This document shows positions 1 through 13,840 of a stretch of DNA of 64,000 bases, in pieces (the stretch's first letter is position 1; every line of letters begins with the position of its first letter). The position numbers and the translations under genes were made by a program. The notes beneath the pieces were generated by a model. That model worked only from the letters and a program-made list of their open reading frames with translations, ran no database searches and had not been told where the DNA came from. Source of the DNA: Diprion similis (taxonomy: Eukaryota > Arthropoda > Insecta > Hymenoptera > Diprionidae); assembly GCF_021155765.1 (NCBI RefSeq), contig NC_060112.1, forward strand, positions 7,936,001-8,000,000, read 5' to 3'.

Positions 1-2
1 TT

Positions 3-140
3 GATTTCGCTCTTCCAATGAGCCACGAAGAAGACTGGAGATTGTTTTTTGCAATCATTTTTCGGATTTTAGTAAAATTCTTAGAGTGTGAAGATGACAC
101 GCGAAAGACATTGATCCAAGTGAAAACATGGTGCGCATGA
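3..140 (+). CDS. Possible 3'-terminal exon of a gene starting left of the window
   Basis: A frame open from the window edge runs for 45 codons and ends in TGA at 138-140. The peptide has acidic and basic residues around a hydrophobic helix-like core (begins DFALPMSHEEDWRLFF, ends LIQVKTWCA) and reads more like real protein than the surrounding AT-rich DNA. An AATAAA at 357-362, about 217 bases after the stop, could serve as its poly(A) signal. I do not recognise the family. The frame is short and the upstream part is missing, so chance is a serious alternative. Confidence 0.25.
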   Translation, partial: DFALPMSHEEDWRLFFAIIFRILVKFLECEDDTRKTLIQVKTWCA

Positions 141-2943
141 TATATGTATAAATATAATACCCATATATACCTATAATATTATATAATATTTTAAGCGTTT
201 ATTACTTATTTTTTATTATTAATTTATAATTTATAACGACGATTCAGTATTTCTAACTTGATATGATACTGATATGTAATTTTGTAAGCCGATATTGAAA
301 ATGCACTGAGATAACTAGTACTAGACTGTCCAATGACTATTTATTTTGATTATTTTAATAAAAATTTATAGAACGCTGCCTTTTTCAAAATGGTCACTAG
401 TTCAATTAGATGTACCAGAATTTGACCGACTTCTATTCAGGCAGGATCTAGGAATTTATCTACACGAGAATTTGGTGTTCGGGAAAATGCTCTGAAGTTT
501 TTGAATAAGCGTAGGTCCGAGTTTGGGCACAAAAATTCATAAGAATTTGAAAATACTTAAATCTTAAGTTATTCTTTTAAATATGCGTTTTGAAGACAGA
601 TCATGCTTCTTGTTTCCGGTGCCTGTATTCAAAATATAACATGATTACAAAGAAAAAAAAAAAAAAATTAGTTTTCTTGCACAAGGCAATGAATTCGTCC
701 ATTCCATCACTTCATCGAATTATATAAAATGTTCAGGTGAGTTGCCAAAATTAAACAATGAATTTATATGTAGTTAACCTAGCTAATAATTCTTTTCAGA
801 GCATTTGCTGTCCTATTGTAAGTGTTTCAGGTTCTTTGTGTTCAAATATTGCATGCAAGTATACATTTTGCGTTAGGTATTGAACTCGTTTGGACATATT
901 AGAGCGCCATATTAGAACACTTGTTAGAATTAGAAACTCGCTCTGAACTGTTCAGCATAAAAAGATTCGTAACTCAATATTTTATCTAGTTTGGCCATAT
1001 TAACATCACTTAGTTTACATAGGACGCAATGCATTTAATACCTAAATAAACGAGGTTTTTTTGTTTCTTTGCTTTTCCTCGAAACTCGAGAAATGTTGAA
1101 ACTGTGTGGTTATTAAAACTAATAAAAGATAACCCCGCGATGTGTGGAAATATGATACTTGCACGTCGTATGTACAGCATCACGTAGGCACAGGATAAAT
1201 ACTTTCTACTGCCAATTCAACATGTAAAACCGAATGGTGTTGCACAACTGATTGGTTATTCGTAACGTAATTTTATAGATTCAATGTGATTCCGGTATTC
1301 GTGTTTCGACTTTAATTTGTTGAAAAGTAATCACTTTGAGAATAAGTGAAGACCATTTTTAATAGCGAACAAAAATTTAATATCTAAAATTCATTAACTG
1401 TTTACAAACTTTTCGGAAACGCGGCTATTTTCTAAGATTACTAAACCGAAAAAACTATTTATTTGAATATCAACCTATTTACTGTAGTTTATATTTTGTA
1501 ACGCTCAAATTTTTACTTACCACGAATAAAATGTATTCGAAATAAATATTCGCAAAAAAAATTTTTAGAGGTGAGATAATGATTTTTTATTTAGATTGCA
1601 TGAAATGGAATTACTTGATGCGAATATCATTCTTAAATTATAAATTTAATATTTTTTTTCGTTTATGATTCATGGAATTCATTCCTTAGGGAAGAAATTT
1701 TTAAATATCTTTGATGTTCAATGTATTTTATCGCTCTGTGTACCCCTGATGTGAATCCAGAATGAAATGAAACCTTGCATTGAAATGGCATTTCTTGCAT
1801 ATCGCGTATCTAATGACACGAGATCACGGAATGCCATTATACAACAAGTTGTAATTTTGAAAAACAAAAAACCATTGATACCCTGTATTTCCTCCCCTTA
1901 TTGATACGAACACCCCGATGATACAACGCGAAAGATCGTTAGAATCTAATAATTAATCGAACAATAGCAGAAAATCGAAAGGCCACTCAACTTAGGATGC
2001 TTTCAACTTTTCGAATCATTATTTTCGATTAATCGCTGCGTTTTATGCTACTAAACACGTAGCACACTGCTTAATTTCGCGTATGGTGTATGCCGCAATT
2101 AGTCTGAATCAGACATTGAACTTCAAAACAATTTCTCCGGGAGTCCACTTACTTGAAATGGAGTCTGGTCGTTGCGTAGCTGCGTAACGTTGCGTCTTCA
2201 GACAGGTAGCAAAACGTAGGAGAAAGCTGAGGATGTCGCAAGTCGAAGTGGTAAGCTTGTGGCATCGGTCAGTTGTGATCAGTTGGTTATCGACGTCTCG
2301 CGCCATACGCTCAACATCCATTGGTGAGTTCGAATAACCAATCTTCACGTAATTAATGCCATCAGCTGATCAGATAGTTTTAAGCACAACTCCAATAAGA
2401 TGTGGATCGAAAAAAATATGTAGTATAAAAAAGCGCTTGTATTTACTTCAAGAGAAATTAGTGCGTGTGTGTTTGTTTAGAAAAATGTAATTGATAGTGT
2501 ATAAATAAATTTGTTATTTTCACACATTCATTAATACACTGTCTTGTGAAGTCTTGAATTTTTGATAATAAAAGTTTGATAATAGCTTGCGGCAAAAAAA
2601 TATTTACCGTTTTCACATGTTGATGAAAAAGAAAGAGAAGGAACGTGGAATCACATTGGCGCGCAAAGAGCATAATCACTCCTTTCACAACCGAGGAGAG
2701 GCTTAAGTAGTGGATCTGATTGGAGCCAGTCACTTTTCCGCGTGTCGTAATTTATTGAAGGACGCCGTTGGTACAACGTTCGTGTGGAAAATGGGCAAAG
2801 CAAATTGTTTCATTATATTTAAAGTTACATACGTACCAAGAAGAGCGATGTAATCACTTCCTGCAGGAAATTTGTGACGAAATTACCGACCCTCACGTTA
2901 GAAATCTTTTTGTCGTCTCGTTTAGCCAGCTCTTCACCTTCAG
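141..2943. other. Intergenic, no supportable gene
   Basis: AT-rich DNA with an A-run at about 650-667 and AATAAA at 357-362. I found no convincing exon on either strand. A noncoding first exon of the next gene may lie near its right end, because CTCTTCACCTTCAG ending at 2943 looks like a 3' splice site just before the ATG exon. Confidence 0.4.
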
Positions 2944-2956
2944 TACGACAGTCAAG

Positions 2957-5736
2957 ATGTTCAAGCTCGGGCTAACGCTCCTTACAATTAGCGTAGGAAC
3001 CACATTGAGTAGACCAAGTGAACAGCCAACGAAATTTGATCTGGCACTGACTCAAGATGCTGTTGCAGACACTGTCAGTGATGCCACCGTTACAACACTA
3101 CAGCGTGGACAGGTAAATATTGCATTATATTTTCTTACTTTATCTCAACTTGTTCCTCGGTGTGAAATTCTAATTCGCATATTATATTTGCGGTTCTCTG
3201 CATAAAAGTTTTCAATTTAAATTAAGGCTATGACTTGTAAGAAAAATTGGTGATTCAACTATATGCATTTTAATAGAAGATAGCGAAGCGTATGAAAAGA
3301 AAATTATTTATTTTCTACAAAATGGGCGTGAAGCAATGACTGTAGAATCATAGTTTTTGCTGAGAATTCATTTACTAACAGACCAATTTTAAGTTCATTA
3401 ACAATTCTGCAGACTCTATAGAAAGTATAGTCTCGTTTAAGTAACAAACATTGTTTGTCGTCGCATTTATTTTACCAATTTCACCCGATAGCTTTTCTCT
3501 GTATGTCAATGCTGATAAAAGAGAATGACAAATGTTACGGGATGAAGTGAATCTTTTTCTTTATGGAAAGGATTTAGAGTTGATCCGAATTCTTTTTACA
3601 TTTTAATAATGACGTAGGACAACGATTATTGCTGTAGAAATTGGCTTATTTTTTCATTAAGCGTTTAGCAATCTTTCATGCGAAGTTCGCTATTGTTATA
3701 TATAAGTTCGAATGATTAGTAGGTGCAAAATGTGGATATTTAAGGATAATCTGATTAGTACAAATGCAAAATGTAAAACGATGAAGGCTCAGAAAACTAA
3801 AATGAAGAATTTAGCTTTAGTTTTCTACACGTTACCCTTATACATTTGAAATTTTTTATATTTTCACTTTCGGAATTCAATGGAATAAATTTTCACGCCT
3901 TAAAAAATTTTATATGGTGGCTCTTCTATCGAATAGCGATTCTACGTTTTGACCGCGAATAAACGATTCATTCGAATAATTTAAATAAAACACTTTTAAT
4001 CTCGGTATCGAAACGCAGCTGCTGGGTACCAAAACATAAAGAACAAATAATTCGTCTGATTCACCTTTTTTTTCTAAGAACGAATCACATAACTCGACGT
4101 AACAGGATATGTACGAGATGGTTCAATATAACTTAGAAAAGCAAGTTTCGGTTTTAAAGAATCACAGTAACAAACCTGAGAGTCTTATTAACAAATTCAT
4201 TCTGCAGGTAACAGATTGGCTGTAATTATTTAACGCTTCACAGACCGTGTTCGTAGAAATAAATCCAAAGAAATTTCTGATCGAACTTGAATGTACTTAG
4301 ATACCATCGGTGATTTGTGAATATTTGTATCGATTTTGTAGGAATTCGTAGAACAGGTTGCCGACGCGATCAGATTTGGGAGAGGAAGATTAGTCCATTC
4401 CGCGACAATGGCAAGAAACATCATTGCCTCAATGGCGGAGGTAATTAATTCAATCAGAAGAACGAAACGCATGAATATCAAGTCACAGGCGGTGGCTTTC
4501 TACGTACAGTCATGCTAACTTTTCTTTTCAACATATATAATCGGTATGCATGGCAGGGAATTTGAACCCAGAGAATTGATTCGTGTGTGAGAATCGCCGC
4601 AGTGACACCTGCAGCCGACGTAATTACACATTATGAATAATAATCGGCCACCGTAAGACACACGGATTGCACAAGGAATATGGCATGAACAATTGCCAGG
4701 AATGTGATTAACGTAGACACAACTAAACATTGAAAATTTTTCGGGGGCAAAAAGTATAAAAATATTTAACGCATTAACGAATTATGCAATCAAAATTTAT
4801 GTTACCAGGACTCATGTGTCTTACACGCACATTCGTTTTTCGTGTTAATAATTTATGTGTCAGTGTTGTGACCACTAATTGTGAGGGAAGATTATCGAAC
4901 ACTTTTGAATTAACTTTTCTTACAAAATAACCGCCCGAAATGACGGAAACCGCGATTGTAACAAGCCTAAAATACCAACTAAACCTTCGGATACTGATAA
5001 CACATCACAACGCTTCGCCGCGTTAACCTGATGTGATTTAATTGTGAAAGAGAAGAAATTTATTGTGTAAATTGTTTCTAGCAATTCGCCAGCGATGCTG
5101 AAAACAATGTGGCGTCAGCGATTGCAGCGAAAGGGGATCTGATAGCGCAAGGACGCAGCATACTGGAGTCTCTTCCAAAGGACTCTCCAGCCTTTTTCAA
5201 TATCCTTCCGCCGACAGTAAGAGAGACGGTTCGTTTGGAAAGCGAAAATGGGCAGGGATTTTTGGAAAAACCAAAAATGAGCTACATTGAAGGAGTTTTG
5301 GAAAATTTTTTGAGACCGACGCCTCTGGTCGATGGCATAAAAGAGAGTGAGAAGTACGGAAACTCAGGAGACAGGTTTACCGGAATTGGAAAAGCCATCG
5401 TCGGCGGATACGAAGGGTTCAGCAACTTCTTGAACGCAGTTGTTGACGTGAGTATCCTTAGTTTTGAGTTTGAAGGATAATTTATCTATTCGATTTGGTT
5501 GAGCCTTTTGCAAGGATGATTGGCTAATCTGAAACTGGAAATATTATACTAAAGACATCGGAACTGTTGATGCACTCAACTAAGTCTTTAATTCAATTTA
5601 CGAATATTATTCATAGTACAATTCAATCAACGCAGTTTTCACGTTTCAGTTTCCGGTCGATGCCGCCAAGAAAACTTCGCGGAAGTTGACAGAAACTCTG
5701 AACCAATTTGGAGCCCGCTTAGTTGGCCTTGCGTAG
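2957..5736 (+). CDS. Small secreted helix-rich protein, unknown family (4 exons)
   Basis: Coding exons 2957-3112, 4342-4440, 5082-5447 and 5650-5736 join into a 235-residue protein. All three introns (1229, 641 and 202 bases) are phase 0 with GT-AG ends (donors GTAAAT, GTAATT, GTGAGT). Residues 1-18 (MFKLGLTLLTISVGTTLS) form a clear signal peptide, with likely cleavage before RPSEQ. The mature part has no cysteine and no transmembrane segment. It is mostly amphipathic helix rich in Ala, Glu and Lys, with a proline-containing middle (SLPKDSPAFF, LPPTVRE, LRPTPLVDG) and a Gly-rich turn (GIGKAIVGGYEGF) near residue 190. It is therefore probably exported to haemolymph, saliva or another secretion. 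I do not recognise the family; an insect-restricted secreted protein is the likeliest class. The start is chosen because this ATG gives the signal peptide and follows a splice-acceptor-like sequence. Confidence 0.8.
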
Positions 5737-5781
5737 TACGAAACCAAGTCTAGTTGTTGCATTATTGTAATCAAATGTGTA

Positions 5782-5787
5782 AATAAA
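5782..5787 (+). terminator. Poly(A) signal of the secreted-protein gene
   Basis: AATAAA 46 bases after the TAG stop at 5734-5736, in an AT-rich 3' flank. Confidence 0.6.
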
Positions 5788-7221
5788 CCATTATTTTTAA
5801 TTTATCACTTTAATTTCAATACGTATACCGATTGAATATAGGGCAGTTTATACGAAGCCCATAGAGGACAACAAGTGCGGAGCATTCTGCCCCCATATAA
5901 ATATGGATGCATTTCCTTCTCAGATATACATTTTTCGTAATATACCGGTAGTTTTCGGTGAAAGATTTCAACGGAAACGATGTTTAGAATCTTCATCGAA
6001 AACTCCCGTTAGACTTAATACGATCTAGGTACACGGACTTCCCTGTATACCGACGAAATACACATTCATATATATATAATACAAGTTCATAAATATATAT
6101 GGCATTTGAATTTTTAGCTTCTTGGAAGCACAAGAGAGCCAGTCCCGGAAAACATTTCCAGCCGCTTCTGCGGATCAAGTGGGTTAAATGTTCGTCCGTA
6201 ATTTGTATAATTAGCAGTGATTCTCGGTAAGCGAATATATTGCTGTCGTGTACAGTCGGTAATAGTAGATTCACCGTCTCTTCTTAATACATGAAATAGA
6301 ATAAGGCAGAATAATCTTGTCGGTACGGTAGGCAGCTTTACCGGAGCTATAGATCGCGGATTGATATCCTGTAATCTTTGATGTTGGTAAGTCACCATTT
6401 AATTTTAGTGGCGGACGAACCCCTTAGGGGCTGACTTTCTTTAATAAAATATCGTCAAATAGAGGACTTAATGGCGATCGTCTTAAAGAATAAAAATTTG
6501 CATAATGATTGTAGGCTTGAGCAGCCATTTCAATTATTTTAACGTCTCATATAAAATACCTACGTGTAATTCACCCACACAGATCAGCGATGTCTGGTGG
6601 ATATGTAAATCAGGTTACAGCGTGCCAATGTGAAGTTTTCAAGAATTGACAATTCTGTTAATTGGCATTTATACATAATTTGCAAAACCAAGAGATACCC
6701 ATACAACTATTATAGATCGAATTAATATCATGCTTCAGTAGATTTAACGATATCTATTGGACTTCGCGTTCCGTGTGGGTGCAACAAATAAAAATTAGTG
6801 ATGGAATAAATATGAGAATAACTGCATTCGCTATACAACGTATGTGGAATGCTGGTAGATTTAAATCGTAACGTAGCAGTTAACCCGAGTGAATCGTGTG
6901 AGAAATACACGAAATTTCCTCAAAACATTTACAATAAATAGCGATATAATTTGAGTTTTAAATAAGATTAGATACGGAATGGTATTCGAATTTTATGCGA
7001 TAATTACAAAAAACAAATTAGGGAACGTGCGTATGTGTCCGCTCCCAGATTCGATAGAAAAAATTACGCATTTTATCTGCGTTTTATCGTAATACAATCC
7101 GAAGTTAGGCGCTTCTGAGTCACAAAAATGATCACCGGTGAATAAAATATTAATAATTCAATCTGTACAATAAACTCAGGACCGGTTTATATGCGAGAAT
7201 TCGTACCCTAAGATCCTCGAA
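5788..7221. other. Intergenic between convergent genes
   Basis: The spacer between the 3' ends of the secreted-protein gene and the tetraspanin. It holds a short foldback element at 5945-6008 (listed separately). I see no exon with splice sites or a recognisable protein. Confidence 0.4.
5945..6008. mobile_element. Short foldback element, same family as 17477-17633
   Basis: The left arm reads AGTTTTCGGTGAAAGATT and the right arm AATCTTCATCGAAAACTC, forming an imperfect hairpin of about 64 bases. The left arm plus the next bases (CAACG...CGATGTT) match the left part of the element at 17477-17633, so this looks like an internally shortened copy of one MITE-like family. I saw no clear target-site duplication. 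Confidence 0.5.
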
Positions 7222-7227
7222 TTTATT
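7222..7227 (-). terminator. Candidate poly(A) signal of the tetraspanin gene
   Basis: AATAAA on the minus strand about 310 bases beyond the tetraspanin stop codon. It is a reasonable candidate, but other AT-rich hexamers lie between. Confidence 0.35.
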
Positions 7228-7537
7228 TCTAACACTATCAATGGTTTGCCCACATTGAGCTTAGGAAGACTACACCTTTACACCTTCCGGCTGCATTTAT
7301 AGTTCGTTGAAAAATTGCAATTCAATTCAACAGCATCGAACTCGACAACTTTTTCCCACGGGCATATATAATACTTGCATACAATTCTTCATTGGCACGA
7401 ATTTTGGTTGATCGACAGGAAAATGAAATGAAACGAAATGAAATATGAAATGTAATTTATATTAAATTTATATATGAATGAAATGCAGCCGGAAGTTGGG
7501 CTTCTGACACAGATCATATACGTATTTAACGTTCTGA

Positions 7538-10531
7538 CTAGGTCGCTGTGTCGTAGCTCTTGTAGGTGTGCGAAGATCTCTTATGTCTCACCGTGCAAAA
7601 CAGTATCATACTGGCGACTAGGCCGAATAATTGTAGGAATGCAACGACCAAACCGACCGTTCCTACCACGTGAAGACGCGTTACAAGCCACATCTGAATC
7701 GCCGATGCGCAGCCCTCTTTGTACCAGGATTCCTTATTTTTTCCCTCTGTGTCCAACTCCCCGCAGTATCGTTTCCTTTTCATGCAGCAAGAGTCTGGGA
7801 CTCGATCCTCCAAGGGCCAGGCGCTTATTCGAAACCAATCGGTGTAATCTCTCACGCCGCAACAGTGAAACTGGAATGAATGAATGAATGAATGATTAGG
7901 TGAATGTGAATTATTATAGTGGGGAACTGCATGTGGCCAATTGAAGAAAAGTTCATTCAATTGATGTTCAAGGATTTTTCACACATTTTTTAAGAGACAT
8001 ATTGTCTTTTGAAGTAAAGAGTGTCTCCAGTTTCTGGCTGACATCGTTAACGTTCTGATCATATATCAGAGAAGCCTGTTTTATGATTACAAAGGTGTTA
8101 AAAATTCTGACTGAAGAGCAATAGACCTTTTCGAGTGAAATCTCTTTGGACATTGTTTTAGGAAGTAAGGCTAACGTCTTGACTAAGATTTGAAAATATC
8201 GATAAAATTGCTAGTGCTTAGTGAATTCGTAAACTTCATCAAACTCACCTCAGTGTGAATGTGATCCCAGACAGCAGGAAGGGTTCCCGGCTCTGTAGTG
8301 GCGTTATAATGATTCTCTATACCGAATTGCAGCTCTTCTTTGAAGCTTTTACTTAGATGTTCACGAAATACAAAGGCCAATGTCCCCATCATGAACTCCG
8401 CGAGGAACATCAAGATAACCAAGCTGAAATACTGCGGAGGAGAAAAGAACACGTTTTCATTCCAAGCGACACAGATCGCAACACGATTGGATGCATCTGA
8501 CTTTAAAGACCGTTTGCTCATTTCTATACATTGTACTGATTGACTGGAATTCGATGAATGCAAGATACAGATTGTGTGGTTTGGATTTTTGATATCATAT
8601 CAGGGATCTGCTGAACTCCTTACAGTGATGAGCATACATCTCGACTGGAACCACGCTCCGCAGCATCCAAAAAAGGCAACCACGAATGTGACACAACCAG
8701 CTGCGAGCAGGATGGAATCGGCTGATGCGAAACTGTACTGAGGGACGAGCGTTGCGTATCCAGAGTAGGCCAGTCTGAGCCAAATACCTGCGCCTAGGAT
8801 GCCACAGGCGCAAAGCTGCGAATAAAATGTTAAACTGTTAATGATTTCAGGCCATTCATCCTAGCTTATGATTAGCCGAGGCGTAAGTGGCATGATGACC
8901 TCCAGAATGAATAAAACAATGCTTACAGCATTAGCTAGAGCTTTCAATTATCAGGTGCTATATAGCGATGCCAAGTTGAATTTAAATTTGAGTTCAACAC
9001 TCGTATCGTGGTATGTTTTGGTGTTGTGCTCTGCAGGCCAAAAATATTGATCAGGATTATGGAAATGTTGAGATAATTATCATAAGATTGGCACCAAAGT
9101 GTCAGTCACACTTGAATTAAGTCCATTCATGCACTAAAGTAGGCAGTTATTTTGGAGACTTATACCTCCTTACATACACGTGAGCATTTATTCATATAAA
9201 GAGGGTCGTAAAATGGAGGCAGAAGGTCGTAAAATATGATATTGAGTTGAAACGATCTCGTAAAAACTAACCCAATGTATATTAACTATACATCCTAAAT
9301 TTAGAAAGGAATCGGTGAGTATGAGGTCGGATTTCGATTAAATTGTGAACATGGAACTATGTACCTTGCACACGAGTTGGCACTGAAACGAATCGCGTTT
9401 TTATGTTTCCTTTTTGACCATTCTTCGCACGCCAAAAGCCTGCTTTCTAGTATCACCAATGACACAATCCACTGCATTGTTTCTGTGCAGAGGTCAAGCC
9501 TACGTACAAAGCAGTTAATGACCCATGAGAAATGGATGAGAAAGTGTGTAAATTTAGAGCAACAACGACTCTTGTCTTCTCGGTTATCGGCAGTGTTGCA
9601 AGTACCTTAATATTCCTTAATTCTAATCTGACGCGCGCAATTATGCACGACCCAGGTAAAAAATGAGAAACCACTTCGCTTCGAGGAGAGCTGAGGCAAG
9701 TCAGTAGGTTACCAGGTACGACACGATCACCTAGGATATTGACCCCACGTTTTGGTATCAAGTGACTAACTGTTGCTCCAGCAAAACGGTAGCTGGCGAC
9801 TGGCAAGTAATGGATACTTCGCCAACATGCGGAGGTACAAGTACGCATCGTGCCTGATAAACAAGCATGGAACCAGCGCTCTGGGTATTGTTGGTGAATG
9901 CAACTCGCAACGGCGAGTAAATTATAAACGTGTTATGTTACATGAATACCAATGGAGCACATATGAATAAACGAGAATTAAAAGCGCAAAACTTGGCTGT
10001 TATTGTACAGGTCAACAAATTGGCATGTGTTCCTATAACATATCTGCAACCATGGTATTCGATCAAGTCTGGGATGGATCGGCAATGACCTTGATGGCTT
10101 CTATTTTTAATGTTCGCTTTGGGGTATCGTGATAAATGCGTTCAAGTAATATGAACGCAACTATTTTTGGCACTTGCCAGCAGACGGACTTGATTCGTTT
10201 TCCTTTCTCACTCAAAGAGCGTAAAGCTTTTATGGGAAACCATGACACGTTTGCACGCGATTTTCTGGACGCCCAGTATTACGTGTTGGAATCAATGTAA
10301 AAATATATAATTTTGCGACAGTTTTTCAACCATCTTCATCGAAAATAGTTTATAAACATTGAATCTACCAAGTTCGCTTTTGTGGAACGAAAAACCTATA
10401 AATAATTACTGGATCATTTGAGCCAAAAAAAATTATTGAACGGGTCAATGACAGTTTGGAAAACTCACCCAAATGAGGACATTCAACGAGCAGAAGACGT
10501 GTCTGATGCACGTGTACCCGGTTCGGCCCAT
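7538..10531 (-). CDS. Tsp5D: Tetraspanin, Tsp5D-like (4 coding exons)
   Basis: Minus-strand exons 10469-10531, 8624-8815, 8249-8431 and 7538-7870 join in phase 0 into 256 residues. The N-terminus MGRTGYTC and C-terminus RHKRSSHTYKSY are, from memory, very close to Drosophila Tsp5D. Four membrane segments are visible at about residues 12-30, 55-75, 86-107 and 212-238. The FGCCGAW motif after TM2 and membrane-proximal cysteines suit palmitoylation. The large extracellular loop has the CCG motif (C149, C150), PDSCC (C174, C175), C182 and C200, giving the three disulphides of the family, and one N-glycosylation sequon (N128-A-T). Tetraspanins organise plasma-membrane microdomains and partner receptors. 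A 5' untranslated exon likely precedes the ATG, because TCGATTTCAG ends just before 10589. The C-terminal tail after KSY is short, so an alternative downstream exon is possible. Confidence 0.9.
7873..7897 (+). repeat. (GAAT)n microsatellite at a splice acceptor
   Basis: About five tandem GAAT units directly flank the last coding exon of the tetraspanin. On the transcribed strand they read (CATT)n followed by CCAG, so the repeat itself forms the tract in front of the 3' splice site. Confidence 0.8.
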
Positions 10532-13500
10532 GATGAGTCTATTGATGGGTCCTAGACCCACAGCAATCACTGCACGACTCTGCTGCTTGCTGAAATCGAT
10601 AAAAAAACCAGTTGAAGTCATTTGATCAGATGATATCGGTGAATCAACCATGTTTGCTTCGAGCTTGTTAAGGTTTAAGATAGTCAAGCAATGTGGCAAT
10701 ATAATTGTACTAAAAATATTCGACTAAATTGATTACACGCTGTTTCAAGTTCAGTATATTCAATTGAACATTGACCGAACCTGATGACTCAAGCATAGAC
10801 GAATATCGGTTCATAAATGGATAAGGTAAAGCTTAATTCTGAACTTTGTTTCGGCAGAATTTAACCCACTCGGGTTATTATATTGCGTTATCATGGAGAC
10901 GAAAGGAAAGGAAAAGTGAAGAAACTTTCGTGATATCGCATAAATGAAATGATACGAATCCATGAAATCTAATCAAATAATATAAAACTAATGGAACTTA
11001 GTATGAAGTAAGTTGAAAAGGTAGTCCAATGCAGTTAGGCACGAATGATTCGTTCGAAACACACGTGATATAACGTTACTTACGCACTTCCCGCGCGTAA
11101 ACTGTATTCAAACGCACATTAGTAGCCGGAAGTAATTCATCGTGGAAATTAGCGACGCCTTGAATCGATAGCTACACAAATAACGATTAGGTACATTACA
11201 CGGTTGATATGCATATTTGTCAGGACAGTGTCCGATTATATTCTTACACAAAAATGAGCAGCTCTGTCTTTGTCGTGGTTCACCGCAGTCACGGTAGATA
11301 TCTTCCGGCGCATTGAAAACACGACGAACGAACTTGAACTGTCAAGAATTATAGCTGGGCCAGCTGGGCCCCGCTCTCGGGCCTTGTAGGTCCTCTAACG
11401 GGACATCTCTGCGTTTGTCCTCGTCACTCTGGTGGCAAGAGTGACTCGGAGGAAGGAGAACCACGAGGAATCACTTACACACAGTGTGAAATACGTCTTC
11501 GTGGGTGCATCGCATCGGGCCTTCGAATATCAAGGAAGCAAAGAGTTACGGCTCGAAGAAATTGAACCGTTCGTTCATTGTCAAGCATTCACTTCGCCTT
11601 ATACTCGTCGACTGAGAATCATCGTCGAGTCTTTTTTGTCCTGTGCTTCAACAACTGTGCGCTTTAAACGTCAGTTTTTTTTTTTTTTTTTTTTTTATAT
11701 ATATACAACTAAAGTGACGAAAATAAATACGCATCTGGAAATATTGGATCTGTTACTAATTACTTGAGTGTATCGAGAGTCAAGACCAATGTTTTAAGCA
11801 TGATATATATATAAGAGTTGAAGATTACCAAAGAAAAAAAAAAAAAAAGATTTCGAAGGGTGCGACTGAACTGAATAGACAACGTGTATTTTTTTTTTTT
11901 TACCGTATCGTATAAACATTAATTGTCCATTCAGCTTGACGACTTGGGAAAGTGTCTCGGGAAACTGGCCTGATTCAATAATGAAACCGTTGTATTTCAC
12001 TCTTCGAAGCCTGTAGACGTATTAACTATTTAACGAGTCTCGCCTATTATGATAAGAGCGACTCGATGTACATTACTGCTCATGGACAGCTGTTTAGAAC
12101 CACTTCTCGGAGTTAGAAGTGAATCGTGGTTTCTAGTCAAGTTATAGTTCAAGCTCAAATACATGAGTTGTTCCGATAGTTGTTTGCAGTCAAGCTGCTG
12201 GCCGATTTATTGCAATTCCGCAATTCTTCTATACTGTGTTCAGGTCAGTAGATCAGATTAAAATTATGTCTATTGAAAGACTATTTAAAACGTTGCATCT
12301 TCGAATTCCGATGATACTTCATCGAGACGATATTAACGGCTTGCGGTTGAAATTTAAATTGAACGATGGTTTTCAACACCAAATCTACTTGTGATTCCGG
12401 TATTGGTTTTTAGTTTTACCTATTCGTCACGTTTACGTGAACCTATTAAACTCTGATCGCTTTAGAAAAAGTGTCTGTGTACCAGTGTTAGGGCGGAAAT
12501 CCGAGTTCTACCGACGAAAGTAGAACGCTTTTGGGTCACCTTGTTTGACACATGAAATTGTTTGTAACCACTATAAAACAAAGAACCTCGAATAAAGGCT
12601 CTCAATCGGCAAAACCAGTTCACACCTCATGGAAGTAGAATATTTATACTGCCTTTATTTTTCAGCGTGCTCGGAACACATGGACTAAGTGAAATTCTAT
12701 TTACATCCCACACTCGATCGTAAAAGATATAATTCAAGCAGTGAAGAGTGCAAGCAGAAGAGAAGAATAAACGAAATGATAAAGGCGATTCCATTTTTGG
12801 AGAAACAATCTGATAAATAAATTTTCAGAAACCTACAATAATACCTTTTGTTATTAGAGAAAATGTTTGGTCAGGATGACCTATAATGATTTTGCACACA
12901 TTTTTGCAACAGCTAACAGAGAAATTGAGGAAGTTATTTATCGGTAGCAAATTTTTTTTTCTTGGGGGTGGGGCTGAAATTTCGAATATAGAAAGATTCG
13001 AAAGCACCATGTTCCACATTTTTCGGTCGCGAAACTTAAAGTAAAAAAATCAGGCTTTGACGAAACATCAAAGTTTCGAATGGTCCGAAACCCGACGCTC
13101 AAAGTTCGAAAACAAGTTTCTGATCATATTAGCATCATTAAATGTATTACAATTATCGATATTGATTATGATCTACAAATGGCAGTGTTGAATCATCTAA
13201 TAAAAGATGAAAAATCTGTTTCAATGAATTCGAAGAAGGTAGTTTTCTAAAAAATATTAACCACCACGGCGTGAAATGAAACGAATCTCCTAAATTTCTA
13301 ATCATTATTGAAGTAATTTGAAACGAAGCATCGGTACTCAAACTTTTGTTTGTAATTCTATAATTTGAATTTCTGTAATTTCAAATAAAAAATCTTCGTA
13401 TCTGACGAATAACATCATTTGATAAATGTTTAATGCCTGACTATCCTGTACTAAAATTGATAAGAAGAATCGGATCCTGACCTATCAATTTCTTTGAATA

Positions 13501-13840
13501 CCGCTTCTAAAATTGCCAGAAAAATAACGTAACGTAAAACTCATAAGAGTTCTCTCAGTCATCTTCAACGAACCGATTCGCCGCACCCTCGAAGACAACC
13601 CCTTCGAGCCGAAATTGCTCGCACGATGTAACACGAAACGTGGCGTACATTTTAATAAAAATTCGTGCGCTTAACGAAGGTTGAAAGCTGAGGCTTCGGA
13701 GGGAGCCATTGCTTGCCCCCCTGCTTCCTGCCAATTGCGCTCAATTTGCAATCATCTATGATCCCCACGCGTCCCTTAGCTGACACGCAGTCACGCCTGC
13801 GTGTAAGTTGAACATCATCGCACGAAAATTCACGCGGTTC

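Noticed and set aside
7474..7887. Plus-strand open frames of 137 and 69 codons
   Set aside because: They are antisense to the tetraspanin last exon, which has the CCG motif, cysteines, TM4 and a proper splice acceptor.
11432..11767. 111-codon plus frame ending in poly-Phe
   Set aside because: The second half is the translation of a T run; it overlaps the probable tetraspanin promoter area.
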